NCBI GenBank assembly: GCA_029717555.1
Contig: JAMDHS010000084.1
Span: 25,403-89,402, forward strand
From: Peribolospora baueri
Taxonomy: Eukaryota; Basidiomycota; Peribolosporomycetes; Peribolosporales; Peribolosporaceae
Length of the DNA: 64,000 bases
Direction: 5' to 3'
The position numbers and the translations under genes are program-made. The notes below the pieces were generated by a model. The model saw only the letters and a list, made by a program, of their open reading frames with translations. It was not told where the DNA came from and searched no databases. Shown here piece by piece: positions 11,665 through 21,519 of the stretch (positions within the stretch are counted from its first letter, which is position 1; each line of letters begins with the position of its first letter).

Positions 11665-14120
11665 ATGGCTTCCCGCAGGCGTGCGACGAAGAAGGGTGTT
11701 TCCTTCTCCCTTATGGTTGTCGGTGCCAGTGGGACGGGCAAGACGTGAGTTCGCCGTCTCGTCGTCTCCATCCTAAGGCGTCCCTTTCTTCCCTGTTCTT
11801 CGCGCTCCCTGCTGCGCCCTCGCACCTGCGTCTTCCGGCCGGCTGCTGGGCGGGAACCCACTTGCGCGACCGGACATCTGGCCTGTTTCCTCTTGCTCGT
11901 CTTCTCGCTCGAGCCTTCGTTGTGCTCCGCTGTCTCGCTTGACGGGCATAGCGTATGCTTTTTTTGAATCTTCTAAAGCATTCCACCGACCTTATACGGC
12001 ATTGGAGGCGCAGACCGCTGACTGCTTCTGTCTCTTTCGTCTCGGTTCCTCTCACTCGCCGTTGTCCTCGCCTCTTTCGCGCACTTTTCCGACATCTCTT
12101 ACCCACCGTACAGTACCTTCGTCAACACCCTTTGCGACGGCGCCGTGCTCTCGCACAAGGTGTCCGACAACCCCGAGACCGTGCACATCGAGGAGGGCAT
12201 CCGCATCAAGCCCGTCAACGTTGGTGAGCCTCGTTTCGTCGTCCGAAGTTGTCCGCGTTCGTTGGCGACGTGTCTTTCGGGCGTAGGGGACGGTCACGTC
12301 GATCTGGTCTCTCGAGTCGAGTCCTGATGGAAGGCTCGGTTGGAGGCGGACGACGAGCGGCAGCGGGCGGACGGCCTTCTTCTCGCGCACGGAAAAGATG
12401 ATTCATTTAAACCGATGAAGGCCAGCTGGCCCTTTCACCGTGATTTTGAAGCTTTTTTTACCACTTGAGATTACTGATCCGTTGGAGCGAAGAGGAAGAG
12501 GCATCGTCGTTGGCCGACGGCGTGCGAGGAGGCTTGAGCCGCGTCTCATTCGGTGGTTTTCTCCGGTCGGTGGCTGACGCTGCTTTCTCTGCTTTCTCTC
12601 TTCGATTGTCATTCAGAGCTCGAGGAGGATGGCATGCGCATTGGCCTGACCATCGTCGACACGCCTGGCTTCGGCGACAACATCGATAACGAATACACGT
12701 GAGCATGGACCATCCGCGTGTGTGGCCGTTAACATTTTGGCTGACCTCACACGACCTCGCCGTTCCCGGCCGCGCAGCTTCCAAGAAATCGTGGGCTTCC
12801 TCGAGCGCCAGTACGATGACATCCTCGCCGAGGAGAGCCGCATCAAGCGTAACCCCCGCTTCAGGGACAACCGCGTGCACGCCTTGCTCTACTTCATCAC
12901 CCCCACTGGCCACTCGCTCCGCGAGATGGACATCGAGCTCATGCGCCGTCTCTCGCCTCGCGTCAACGTCATTCCCGTCATCGGCAAGGCTGACACCCTC
13001 ACCCACCCCGAGAGGGCGGCTTTCAAGAGGAGGGTGAGTCTCTCGCCGTCCTGTCTCAGGCACATCCATGGTGAGCGGCCTTCGCTGAAGTTTCGGCGCT
13101 TCTTCGTGCACGTCTTCATTGCAGATCATGGAGGACATCGAGCACTACGGCATCCCCATCTACAACTTCCCCTACGACGTCGAGGAGGACGATGAGGAGA
13201 CGATCGCGGATAACTCGGAGCTCCGGGTGAGTGAGCGATGGCAGCGTCCCGCTTGCGTACATGGTCCGACCTTGACTCGATTCGCTCTCTACTCACCTTG
13301 GTTCTTCGCAGGCTCTGCTTCCCTTCGCCCTCATCGGCTCGGAGGAAGAGGTGATGATCAACGGCGATGCCGTCCGCGCCAGGAACTACCCGTGGGGTGT
13401 CGTCGAGGTGGACAACCCTCAGCACTCTGACTTCAGCAGGCTCAGGAGCGCTTTGCTCAGGTAAGTTTAATTTGTTTGCCGATCGAATGGCCTCTCAATT
13501 GCTGACGTTTTCAATGCGCCGTCCGCATCGTCTCTGTTCGCGTCATTCCAGCACGCACCTCACTGACCTCAAGGAGATCACTCATGACTTCCTTTACGAG
13601 AACTATCGTACCGAGAAGCTTTCTAGGACCGTCAACGCGGAGTACCAGTACGTAGCCGGGGCGCAGCACAACTGTTTATTGATTCAAACCGGTTGCTCTC
13701 TGCCGTCCATGGAAGCATTGACTGACGCCTGTCAAACATTTCTCGTCCGTCCTCCCATCATCGCAGGGATACCTCGATCCCCTCGGAAGAGCTCGCGAAT
13801 CAGAGCGTTCGCCTCAAGGAGGAGCAGCTGCGCAGGGAGGAGGACAAGCTGCGCGAGATCGAGCTCAAGGTGCAGAGGGAAATCAACGAGAAGAGGCAGG
13901 AGCTTTTGGCAAAGGAGGAGAGCCTCAGGTGCGTTTTGCCTTGTCCCCTTCTCCTTTCCTCCTTTTCTTTGCTTTCCGCGGGTGGTTGCTGTTTGGACTG
14001 CTCGATGATTGACTTGAGGTCGTTGGCGAGGTTTGAACGTAACTGACTTGCTCTTCAATTCTCTACTACCGCACCTCCAGGAACCTCGAGGCTAGACTCG
14101 GAGCCCAAGCTCTCGAGTAA
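11665..14120 (+). CDS. CDC11: Septin, Cdc11/AspA-type
   Basis: A septin GTPase that polymerises into heteromeric filaments at the cell cortex and septum. The protein is about 380 residues, assembled from roughly nine exons. It has the G1 loop [16 protein letters not shown] (split by an intron inside the first Thr codon of the T-T pair), G3 DTPGFGD, G4 as VIGKAD, and the septin unique element region [15 protein letters not shown] followed by [21 protein letters not shown]-terminal coiled coil ([20 protein letters not shown]) ends in [12 protein letters not shown]. The T-T-F after the P-loop and the [20 protein letters not shown] stretch resemble the Cdc11/AspA group rather than Cdc10, which lacks the coiled coil. 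Intron 2 is comparatively long (about 12223-12616). The start is chosen at 11665, with a good ACCATGG context just before the basic patch SRRRATKKG. Septin identity is certain; the Cdc11 assignment is likely. Confidence 0.93.
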
Positions 14121-15371
14121 ACTCTTTGTCATATCTTGGACGGAAGTCTCGTTTCCGGCGGTCTTCTCCCCATCCCCCGGTTCCTTCCACGCTACGTCGA
14201 ACTTCGTCCTTCCCTTCAGCCCTCTTCATGATTAGTGCGATCTATGAGATCATCTTTCTGGAGCCGGACAACCAAGCATCCAGTCAGCCAAATCCCCATT
14301 TCGGCGACCCATATATCCCATTTCCACTCGTCTCCCCCGATTGATATTGTCCGTCCGGTATTTCTTTGTCCGGTATTTCTTTGTCCTACCCAGCCTCTTT
14401 TCCTAGAGGTGGTCTCTGTCCTTCGTCTATCTCTACTGGATTTTCTCTCCTTTTCTACATCCCTCCTTTGGCTCTTCTTGTGTTTCATCACCCCGGCGCA
14501 ACGCGACCTTGTGGCTCGGACCCGTCCGCGCTGGCCGTCCGAACCGCCGTCTCTCCGAATTGCCGTCTTTTCGACCTTCCTTCGTTCCCTGCTTCCGCCT
14601 TTTCGTACCCTCGTTCCATTTAGTCCTTTAGTTTTTCCCCTCCAGCTCCACCTCCAGTCCAACTCCTTGTCAGGACCCACGCGATAGTCCGCTCTATTCG
14701 TCCGCCTCCCTCCTTCGGTTCGCGAGAAAAATCAGATCAGGTTCCTAAATACGTTCGTTCTCATGCCCGACGACTGCACTTTGGACGAGGTGCTACTTCG
14801 GATTGTAGCTCGACCTGCTTCCGTTGGGCCATATCCTACCTCGTTATCTCTTCCTCCGACCTCCGTGGCAGGAAGACAGATAGACGATGGGCGATGAGAG
14901 GCGATTAGAAGATGGGGTATGTACTCGTACTTGCCCGGCTTAGTCAGCCGCCAAGCGGTCTTTTTCTCATCGGCCCGGACGTCGGGTTCGCACAGCAGTC
15001 TTCCATTCTCCTCCTTGTCATCCTTCCTTCCGACCGACTTGCTTCCCTTCCCTTCCCTCTCCTCGTCCTTCCCTTTCTTCGGCTTCGGCCTCGACTTCGA
15101 CTTCGGCGTGGCACAGCTCACAGTTTTCTCCTCTCTACCTGCGTACTTTCTGTTCCTCTCTTGCACCGCTCGAACGTCCTCTGCCTTGCCTCCTACTTGC
15201 CAGAACCTTGCTTGTGGCGGGTCGACCGCCATCACTTCACGAGCTAGCCCGCTTTTCGTCTTTCGGTGAGTGATCTAATGGTTTTTGCGCCAAAGCCTTC
15301 CTATTGATTTTTGTCTGCTGTACCTCTCCCCCTTTCCCCAGCCCTCTGTACTCGGTTTGGCTCCGCTGGCG
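14121..15371. other. Intergenic region, pyrimidine-rich, between septin and ADCK gene
   Basis: It holds the septin 3' flank and the promoter of the following plus-strand gene. From about 14380 to 15240 the plus strand is strongly pyrimidine-rich. A perfect 15-nt tandem duplication (GGTATTTCTTTGTCC twice) lies near 14357-14386. A minus-strand open frame at 14732-15235 is listed separately. Confidence 0.4.
14732..15235 (-). CDS. Possible small Lys/Glu-rich protein
   Basis: An intron-free open frame of 167 codons starting MMAVDPPQARFWQVGGKAED. It is rich in Lys, Glu, Arg and Ser (a stretch with KSKSRPKPKKGKDEEREGK) and has no membrane segment or recognisable domain. Its ATG lies 137 bp from the ATG of the divergent ADCK gene, which would make a compact bidirectional promoter. 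Much of its composition follows from the pyrimidine-rich plus strand, so it may be a compositional artefact. A gtgagc donor inside it (after REEKT) leaves room for a spliced alternative. Confidence 0.25.
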   Translation of the reverse strand: MMAVDPPQARFWQVGGKAEDVRAVQERNRKYAGREEKTVSCATPKSKSRPKPKKGKDEEREGKGSKSVGRKDDKEENGRLLCEPDVRADEKKTAWRLTKPGKYEYIPHLLIASHRPSSICLPATEVGGRDNEVGYGPTEAGRATIRSSTSSKVQSSGMRTNVFRNLI

Positions 15372-18351
15372 ATGGTGATCAACCGAGCATCTCTCAGGGC
15401 TCTTAGCAGCGTCTGTCTTCAGTCCCGACACGTTCCTCGCAAGATATGCATGACCAGCTCGTCTTTCTCCACCAACGCCACCTCCGCCACCTCCACCGCG
15501 GCCAGGAGTCTTTTCTACACCATCGCCCGCACTTTGCACGTCTCCCAGGCCGTCGTACCTTCCCTCCGCGAAGCACGCCCTCTCTCCACCTCAAGCTTCG
15601 CAACCGACCGGCCTGATCTCCCGATTAACAGGGCTAGGCCGAAACCACGGCCGTCGGGAGCGTCCCGCTCTACGCCACAGTCCCGAGCGGAGAAAGAGCG
15701 AGAGAACACGATCATCTTCGACCGTCCCGCGGTGCCCAATTACAGGCACACGCAGCGATTACGAAGAAAGGTCCGGACGAGGATCGCCGTCGTCCTCGCT
15801 GTCTTGGCGCTCGGCGTGGGGCTTTATGAGGGCGTGCCGGAGGTGAGGTATGGGGTTGTCGCTTTGAAGCGGTGAGTCGCCGTGCCGTTGCATTATCTGT
15901 GTGCGAAGAGGGTATGGGTCGGGATGCGTCCACGTTTGCTCACTGGCCTCCCTCATTTATGCTCCTCACGGCGGTGTTGCTTTGCTGCCCTCTTTCTTCA
16001 ATTCCGCAGATGCGCCATCATCGGATCTGCCGTCGTCCTCGACATGCTCGACTACCGTAAGGTGCTGAATGGAAAGTATGCATCGCGCGAGGAGGAAGTT
16101 GCGGAGCTTAGTCGATGCCACAAGCGAAGGTGAGAACTCTCACTGACGTTGTGATAGTCATTGGCCTCGCTTTGTCCATCCTCACACCCGCTCGGATCCT
16201 TCTTCTTCATGTCTGCCAGCGCCCAGCGAGTTCTCGCGGCTCTTCGCCGCCTCGGCGGGATCTACATCAAGCTTGGCCAGCACATGTCGGCTGTCATTCT
16301 CCTGCCCTCAGAATGGACCTCCACTCTTCGGCCGCTCCAAGACCAATGCATGCCCACGCCTCTCCCCGAACTGCGGAAGCTCTTCGTGGCGGAAACGGGA
16401 AAGGACTTGGAAGACCTGTTCTCCGAGTTCGACCCCGAGCCCATCGGCGTCGCATCTCTCGCCCAGGTACACATCGCCAGGGATAAGCGCACGGGGGAGA
16501 AGTTGGCGGTCAAGATCATGCACCCGGAGGTGGAAGAATTTAGTAAGGTCGACCTCATCACCGTCAACGCGCTCGTGAGGATCGTCAAGTGGGCCTTCCC
16601 GCAATTCGAGTTCGTGAGTTGGGGTGGTTTCCGTGTGTCTTAAGGAAGCGTTTCAAGGATTTACTCTGACGGCGGTCTCTGTTGCTCACCTTTGTTCCGC
16701 CTTTCCACCGCGATAGACGTGGCTGGCGGAGGAGATGAACGAGAACCTGCCGCTCGAGATGAACTTTCGTGAGTGCCCCTTCTCATTGCCGGTCTTCATT
16801 CAGCCTTGCTCAGCGGCTGATCACAGCCAACCCTCGTTTCCTTCTTTTCTTGGGCTCTATTAGGACACGAGGCGGAGAACGCCCAACGCGCCCAACGGGA
16901 CTTTAGAGACTTGAAAAAGACCTCGCTCTACATTCCCGAGATCAAATGGGACACAAGACGAGTGTTGGCAATGGAATGTGAGCAAATGTCTCCTGCTCCG
17001 TTTCGGTCGAAGCTGCTTATCGGTCCAGTTCTCACTGTCTCCTTCTCTGGAACATATCTGCATTGCCCTGCGTGACTGCTGTAGATATTGAAGGCGCGCG
17101 CATAGACTCTTTGCCCTACCTCGCCGAGCACAACATCGATCGCAACCGTGTGTCCCAAGAGCTGGCCCACATATTCAACAGAATGCTCTACATCACCTCG
17201 TTTTGGCATGCGGACAGTCATCCAGGTACGTCCCTCCACCCCTATTAAACATGTTGCTTTTCCTGCTCGCCCGCTGATAGGCAATTATATGTTCCATCTT
17301 CTCACCTGACCCGATCCGTTGGCAGGAAACCTCCTTATCCGCCCCGCCCCGCCCGGTAGCCGAAGCCCCTACAACTTTGAGATCGTTCTCCTCGACCACG
17401 GCCTCTACTTCGACATGGACGCCTCCCTTCGCGTCAATTACGCCAAGTTCTGGCTCAGCCTCATCTTGCCACCTACAGAGAAGACGCAAAAGGCTAGAAG
17501 GCATTATGCAAAGTTGATTGCTAATATCGATGAGGACATGTAGTGAGTTAAGCTTTCGAACGTCTAGATTCCGAACCTGTGTTTCTTATAGTTGACCACC
17601 CACATTTCGTTACTGTCCGTCGTCGTCACACAGCCCCATCTTGGAATCGGCACTTACAGGCCGAGCGGGTCTAGAAGGCACCAACTTGGCGAAACCGACG
17701 GCGGCGAAAAGGCGCGCCGCGAGTATGCTCGACCTTTCGGATCAGGATGATGAGGAGGCTGACATGATCCGTCGGACCGTGTTGGAAAAGGAGGGGTTGT
17801 TCGTCAGCATCCTCGACTTGCTAAGGAGGGTGCCGAGGAGGATGCTTATGGTTCTCAAGCTCAAGTGAGTCGTTCGGTTTCAAGTTATTTTTAGTCTCTG
17901 TCCATTCGAGAGTGGCCCTTTCCGTCGTCGCTTACCGCTCTCTGCGCAACCCCTCTTCTCATTTCTCTGTCGTCCACGCTCCAGCGACCTCACCCGTAAC
18001 CTCGACCACTCCCTCCACACGACGCACGGTCCGGCGCGTATCTTCCTCATCGTCGGTCGCTACTGCTCCTTAGCCGTCTGGAGAGATGACCTCTGTCGCC
18101 TCCAAAGTCGACTCAACGTCGAAGGCCTGTCGCTCAGTCTGATCGGCAGCTTCCTAGGCTCCTGGTGGAACTTCGTCTCCATCTACCACGGTCTGCGATT
18201 CGTCGAGGCGATAAGTGACCTCCGCGCGGGGATTGAGAAGACGCTGCTATGGCTCAAGGGACTAAGGAAAGGTCGGGAAGGTGCGAGGCGCGCTGCTGCC
18301 GGGCTCGCTACCAATGGCACAGCGGAAGGTGCCATGCCTTCCTCAAGCTGA
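15372..18351 (+). CDS. MCP2: Mitochondrial ABC1/ADCK atypical kinase, Mcp2/ADCK1 type
   Basis: A UbiB-family atypical kinase. Yeast Mcp2 sits in the mitochondrial inner membrane and affects lipid homeostasis. About nine exons encode roughly 600 residues. The N-terminus is Arg/Ser-rich with few acids, as expected of a mitochondrial presequence. A membrane helix follows (RIAVVLAVLALGVGLYEGV). The hallmark KxGQ motif appears as GGIYIKLGQHMSAV, followed by LLPSEWTSTLRPLQDQC. The nucleotide-binding region reads PEPIGVASLAQVHIA and the lysine motif LAVKIMHPEV. The catalytic loop is HADSHPGNLLI, and the metal-binding motif is LLDHGLYFDM. The DHGLY form (instead of DFG) and the LLPxEW motif point to the ADCK1/Mcp2 branch rather than COQ8. 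The C-terminal exon (about 17985-18351) has the ARIFLIVGRYC stretch and ends EGAMPSSS. It is tail to tail with the GST-like gene below. Orthology to MCP2 is inferred by motif. Confidence 0.85.
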
Positions 18352-18640
18352 CGGCGGGCTTGGGAATTGGGAAGGAGCGGCGCGGGTCCTAACATCCACC
18401 CGGGCGGAGGGAACGAATGAATGCTCATGTCGGCCTCGAGGTTGGCCTCAGTTTTGCGTCGCTTGTCTTCCCATGGAGGGGATCGACTCGACACTGTACC
18501 CTGTCAATGTTGAATACCTGCTCTAATATAGCATAGAATGCACTTTAAGTAGACGATCCGACCTTGGGACACGAGAATAAGCTTACTGCTTATGGTTTGG
18601 TGGCAAGGGTTCTAGCAAGCAAAACAAAGGGAGACCTCAC

Positions 18641-19331
18641 CGAGCTTTCTCCAAGACACTTGTTGCCTGGCAAGCGCAGCGCAGCCACGAGGCCACGGGG
18701 GTTGACGTCGAGCAACTCTTTCTGTAGGTGAAAAGTCGAGGGGAGAAAAGCGGTCCAGGTCATCCAGGGGGTCGCGCCAAGCCAAGTGAGGATGGGGCTG
18801 TTGAGATGCATAGGAGAGACACTCACAGGTTTGGCGTAAGGGTCCACTTCGACCTGCTCCATCCCAACGCGACGCAGACGCAGACGCAGGACAGGAAAGG
18901 ACGACGAGAGAGCAGCATGAAGCGACACCGAAGCGAGAGAATGCAGAGTGTCGTCACAGCTGTGAGCAACGGCGATTCACGTAGCGACAGGGCAAGTTGC
19001 GATACTCGAGCGCCGCCCAGGCGCGCTGAACGAAAGGGCAAAAGCTGAGCGGTTCCGGGGAGAGAGCAGAGCGGGGCGAGTGCGTTCCATCATCGCTCGC
19101 TTGGTTCATCTCCGTCCTGGGGTGGGGGGAAGGGGGGAAATACGTCCCTGACGGACAGAATCACCAAGCGCCGTAGAGAGTCAGCCCTCCCTCCGCTCCT
19201 CCCTCGCGTTCCCTCGCCGTGTCCGCCGCTCGCCCCATAGGCTGGCGGTGGTAGTCTGCGCCCTTTTGCCCCGGCCCCGGCCCCGGCATGCCGGCGCCGT
19301 CTGGCTTGTTCTTCTCGGTCGCGGCGGACAT
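18641..19331 (-). pseudogene. Truncated omega-like glutathione S-transferase gene
   Basis: Four exons join in phase: 19331-19165, 19044-18981, 18853-18827 (only 27 nt) and 18721-18641. The product reads LTLYGACFCPFVQRAW, then ALEYRNLPCRY, VEVDPYAKP, then KELLDVNPRGLVAALRLPG and NKCLGESS. This is the thioredoxin-fold half of a GST: the C-P-F active-site motif, the cis-Pro strand (N-P-R-G-L-V-A-A-L) and the E-S-S glutathione-binding turn. The expected continuation (an E-Y-L helix and the all-helical C-terminal domain) is absent. Reading on past 18641 meets a stop at 18590, and the neighbouring ADCK gene ends only 290 bp away on the other strand. The start could also be 19439. Either the gene is a remnant cut by rearrangement, or a thioredoxin-fold-only protein is made. 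GST ancestry is clear from motifs; status as pseudogene is inferred. Confidence 0.65.
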
Positions 19332-19685
19332 TGGCTCTTTGGAGGAGGAGATGTGGAGGACGGCGGCTGAACGTAGATTTGTCTGACCTGGGTGGATGGA
19401 GAAGCGCGATCCGAGGCGACATTTTGCGCTCGTACTCATTTCCCCACGTCGGCCCCATCGATCAGCAGCCCGCCCTAAAAGCTGACGTCACATCGCGCGC
19501 ACGGACCACCCCGCCCCGCCCGCCACAGCTCCCCAGTCAGTCAGACTAGTCACCTGCCTCATCGACGCGGGCGCTCAGAGCGCTGGTTCGGCAGATCCCC
19601 CTTGCCAGCGTGCGCGCGTTTCTCTCTCCCATTAACCTGCTTCCTTCCTTCCATAGTAGCTGCCGTAACGACACTCAGCCCGTAA

Positions 19686-20879
19686 TTACGGTACACGCGT
19701 GAGGAGCATAGTCGGGACATAAGATAAAAACAAGAAAGGTCGACGCAAGCGGTTCGTAGAGATCGGCACGACGGGCGGCAGAGGGGGCCGGGCGGGGATG
19801 GGAAGAGGGTGCAAACCACCGCCGTTGCTGTGGCCGTTGGCCGCCAGTTCGGCATCCGCACCGTCGTCGTCATCCTGCTCGATGGAGACGCCGAGGTCGA
19901 GGCTGGCACCGAGAGAGATCGAGAGAGAGGCAATGCAAAGGACGTCCCTTGGCCTGGATGGTGGAGGTCGCGGTGGCCGAGGAGGTGGGGACGCCGCTGG
20001 CGTCGATGGCGAGCCAACCAAGGCGTGCTTATTCCGGCCGGTGCTGGTGGGCGTGACGAGGACGATGCCAGAGCCGACGCTGCTCGCGGGTAACGCCCTG
20101 GACGGGGCGGGCGTGCCCAGCTGCGACGCCGCAGGCGCTCCAAGGCCCGCTGTGGGGTTGGCCGTCGCAGGTACACGGATCGGAGCCGGCGCGGGCCCTG
20201 CGGAGGAGCGAGGGGGCCGTCTTGACGGACAAGGGGCGAGGGCGGTCTGGCTTTGCGGGGGCGATGGTGGCGGAGGGCGCCGACGCCGACGTGGGCGCGA
20301 AAGGGGTCGTGGGGCTAGCGGGAACGGTCGCAAGACGGAGGCCGCGGTGAGGGAGGAGCGGCTACGAGACCGGGGGCGGGCGAGCCGGAGGAGGGGCCCT
20401 GCGGGAGGCCCACGCCGGCGGCGATGAGGCCGAGCTGACCGTCGCCCTGCGACGTCAGATGCAGGAAGGAGAGGCCGGGCTAGAGATGGCCGTAGGGGGC
20501 CTGATGGGCTTGCTGTGCGGCCGGAGCAGGGGACGACAGCGAGGCGGCCGAAGTGGTCATGATGCCGACGCCCATTCCCATGTCCCTGTCGATGCCCATG
20601 CCCAACCCCTCCAACGAGTCGGCGAACGTGAAAAACGAGCCAGCGACGAGGCCGATTGGTAAGAAGGGGTGGGAGCGCGGGCGGGACGAGGCCGGGCGTC
20701 GAAGGCTGATCGATCGGAGGCTGATCGAGGCCCGCAACCGAAGGAGAGGGGTTGACAGAGTCGACTGTCACGACGACGCGGTCAACGCGGGGTCGAGACG
20801 GGGAGGGACGAGGAGAGACCGGCATCGGCGAAAGCCTTCTGACGGCCACGGATGGGGCTGGGAAATGGCGCTGGGCCAC
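19686..20879 (-). CDS. Doubtful long low-complexity frame
   Basis: A 397-codon frame without stops, very rich in Arg, Pro and Ser. Its last third (NPTAGLGAPAASQLGTPAPS through VLVTPTSTGRNKHALVG to an EQDDDDGADAELAANGHSN stretch) looks like an ordinary disordered coding region. In the first half another frame looks more natural (GSFFTFADSLEGLGMGID; after an in-frame TAG near 20480 it continues PGLSFLHLTSQGDGQLGLI). The real gene may therefore be spliced or frame-shifted relative to this long frame, or decayed. No domain was recognised. It lies downstream of CAND1 on the same strand. I cannot give a consistent splice model. Confidence 0.3.
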   Translation of the reverse strand: MAQRHFPAPSVAVRRLSPMPVSPRPSPSRPRVDRVVVTVDSVNPSPSVAGLDQPPIDQPSTPGLVPPALPPLLTNRPRRWLVFHVRRLVGGVGHGHRQGHGNGRRHHDHFGRLAVVPCSGRTASPSGPLRPSLARPLLPASDVAGRRSARPHRRRRGPPAGPLLRLARPRSRSRSSLTAASVLRPFPLAPRPLSRPRRRRRPPPPSPPQSQTALAPCPSRRPPRSSAGPAPAPIRVPATANPTAGLGAPAASQLGTPAPSRALPASSVGSGIVLVTPTSTGRNKHALVGSPSTPAASPPPRPPRPPPSRPRDVLCIASLSISLGASLDLGVSIEQDDDDGADAELAANGHSNGGGLHPLPIPARPPLPPVVPISTNRLRRPFLFLSYVPTMLLTRVP

Positions 20880-21040
20880 CGATGAGGTGGGAGGGCGCTA
20901 GGAAACGGCGACGTCGTCGCTGGAGCGTGTGGCTCGGCGGGTGCGTTGGAAAAAAAAATTGAGACAAGGTTGGTCTTCCTCCTGAACCTCGCGTATGGTT
21001 GCTACAGGTTGGGGTATTTTGCTGGCGTCGCCATGTCCAG

Positions 21041-21190
21041 TGCAATATTCCACTTCTCGCCTACCGCGGTAATGCAATATTCCACTTTCCGCCGCCCCCG
21101 CCAGTGCAATATTCTACTTCCCACCTCCCGCGCCAGTGCAATCACTTCTCGCCTCCCGCGCCGGTGCAATATTCCACTTCTCACTCAGAC
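21041..21190. repeat. 32-bp imperfect tandem repeat, five units
   Basis: Five copies of a unit beginning TGCAATATTCCACTTCTCGC start at 21041, 21073, 21105, 21137 and 21165, giving periods of 32, 32, 32 and 28. The fourth copy lacks a few bases after TGCAAT. The core AATATT is palindromic, and each unit ends in a GC-rich stretch (CCTCCCGCGCCAG in the best copies). It lies between the doubtful frame at 19686-20879 and the 3' end of CAND1. Confidence 0.85.
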
Positions 21191-21519
21191 ACCCAGAAGT
21201 CTAGATCGAAACTGTGTTTCATATTGCCATTAGCGTTTGGTGCCCATGCCTGCTCGAGTTGGCACTCCACACGATGCAAACAGAGATCATGCAAATAGCG
21301 ATGTGATCACATTCTTACTTCCACACCCCGCGCGACGTACAAATCGAACAACGTGCACGTCGTCATGCGTCCACGTCCATGCCGTCATTCCCAGCAACGA
21401 ACAGAACCCCGCTCTGACCGCTCGCTTGTGCGGCCTCGATTTCCGCGTATAGCCCGCTCTGGAAACGGACAGCGCAAGGCCGACGTTAGTCACATCGTAG
21501 CTCAGCACAGAACGTCCTT

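Noticed and set aside
18183-18494. Minus-strand frame as the missing C-terminal half of the GST-like gene
   Set aside because: Its translation is Ser/Pro/Arg-rich without GST C-domain features, and it lies antisense to the last exon of the ADCK gene.
21041-21190. CRISPR-like spacing of the 32-bp repeat
   Set aside because: The units are contiguous and the intervening bases are similar to each other, so there are no unique spacers. The host is also a eukaryote.
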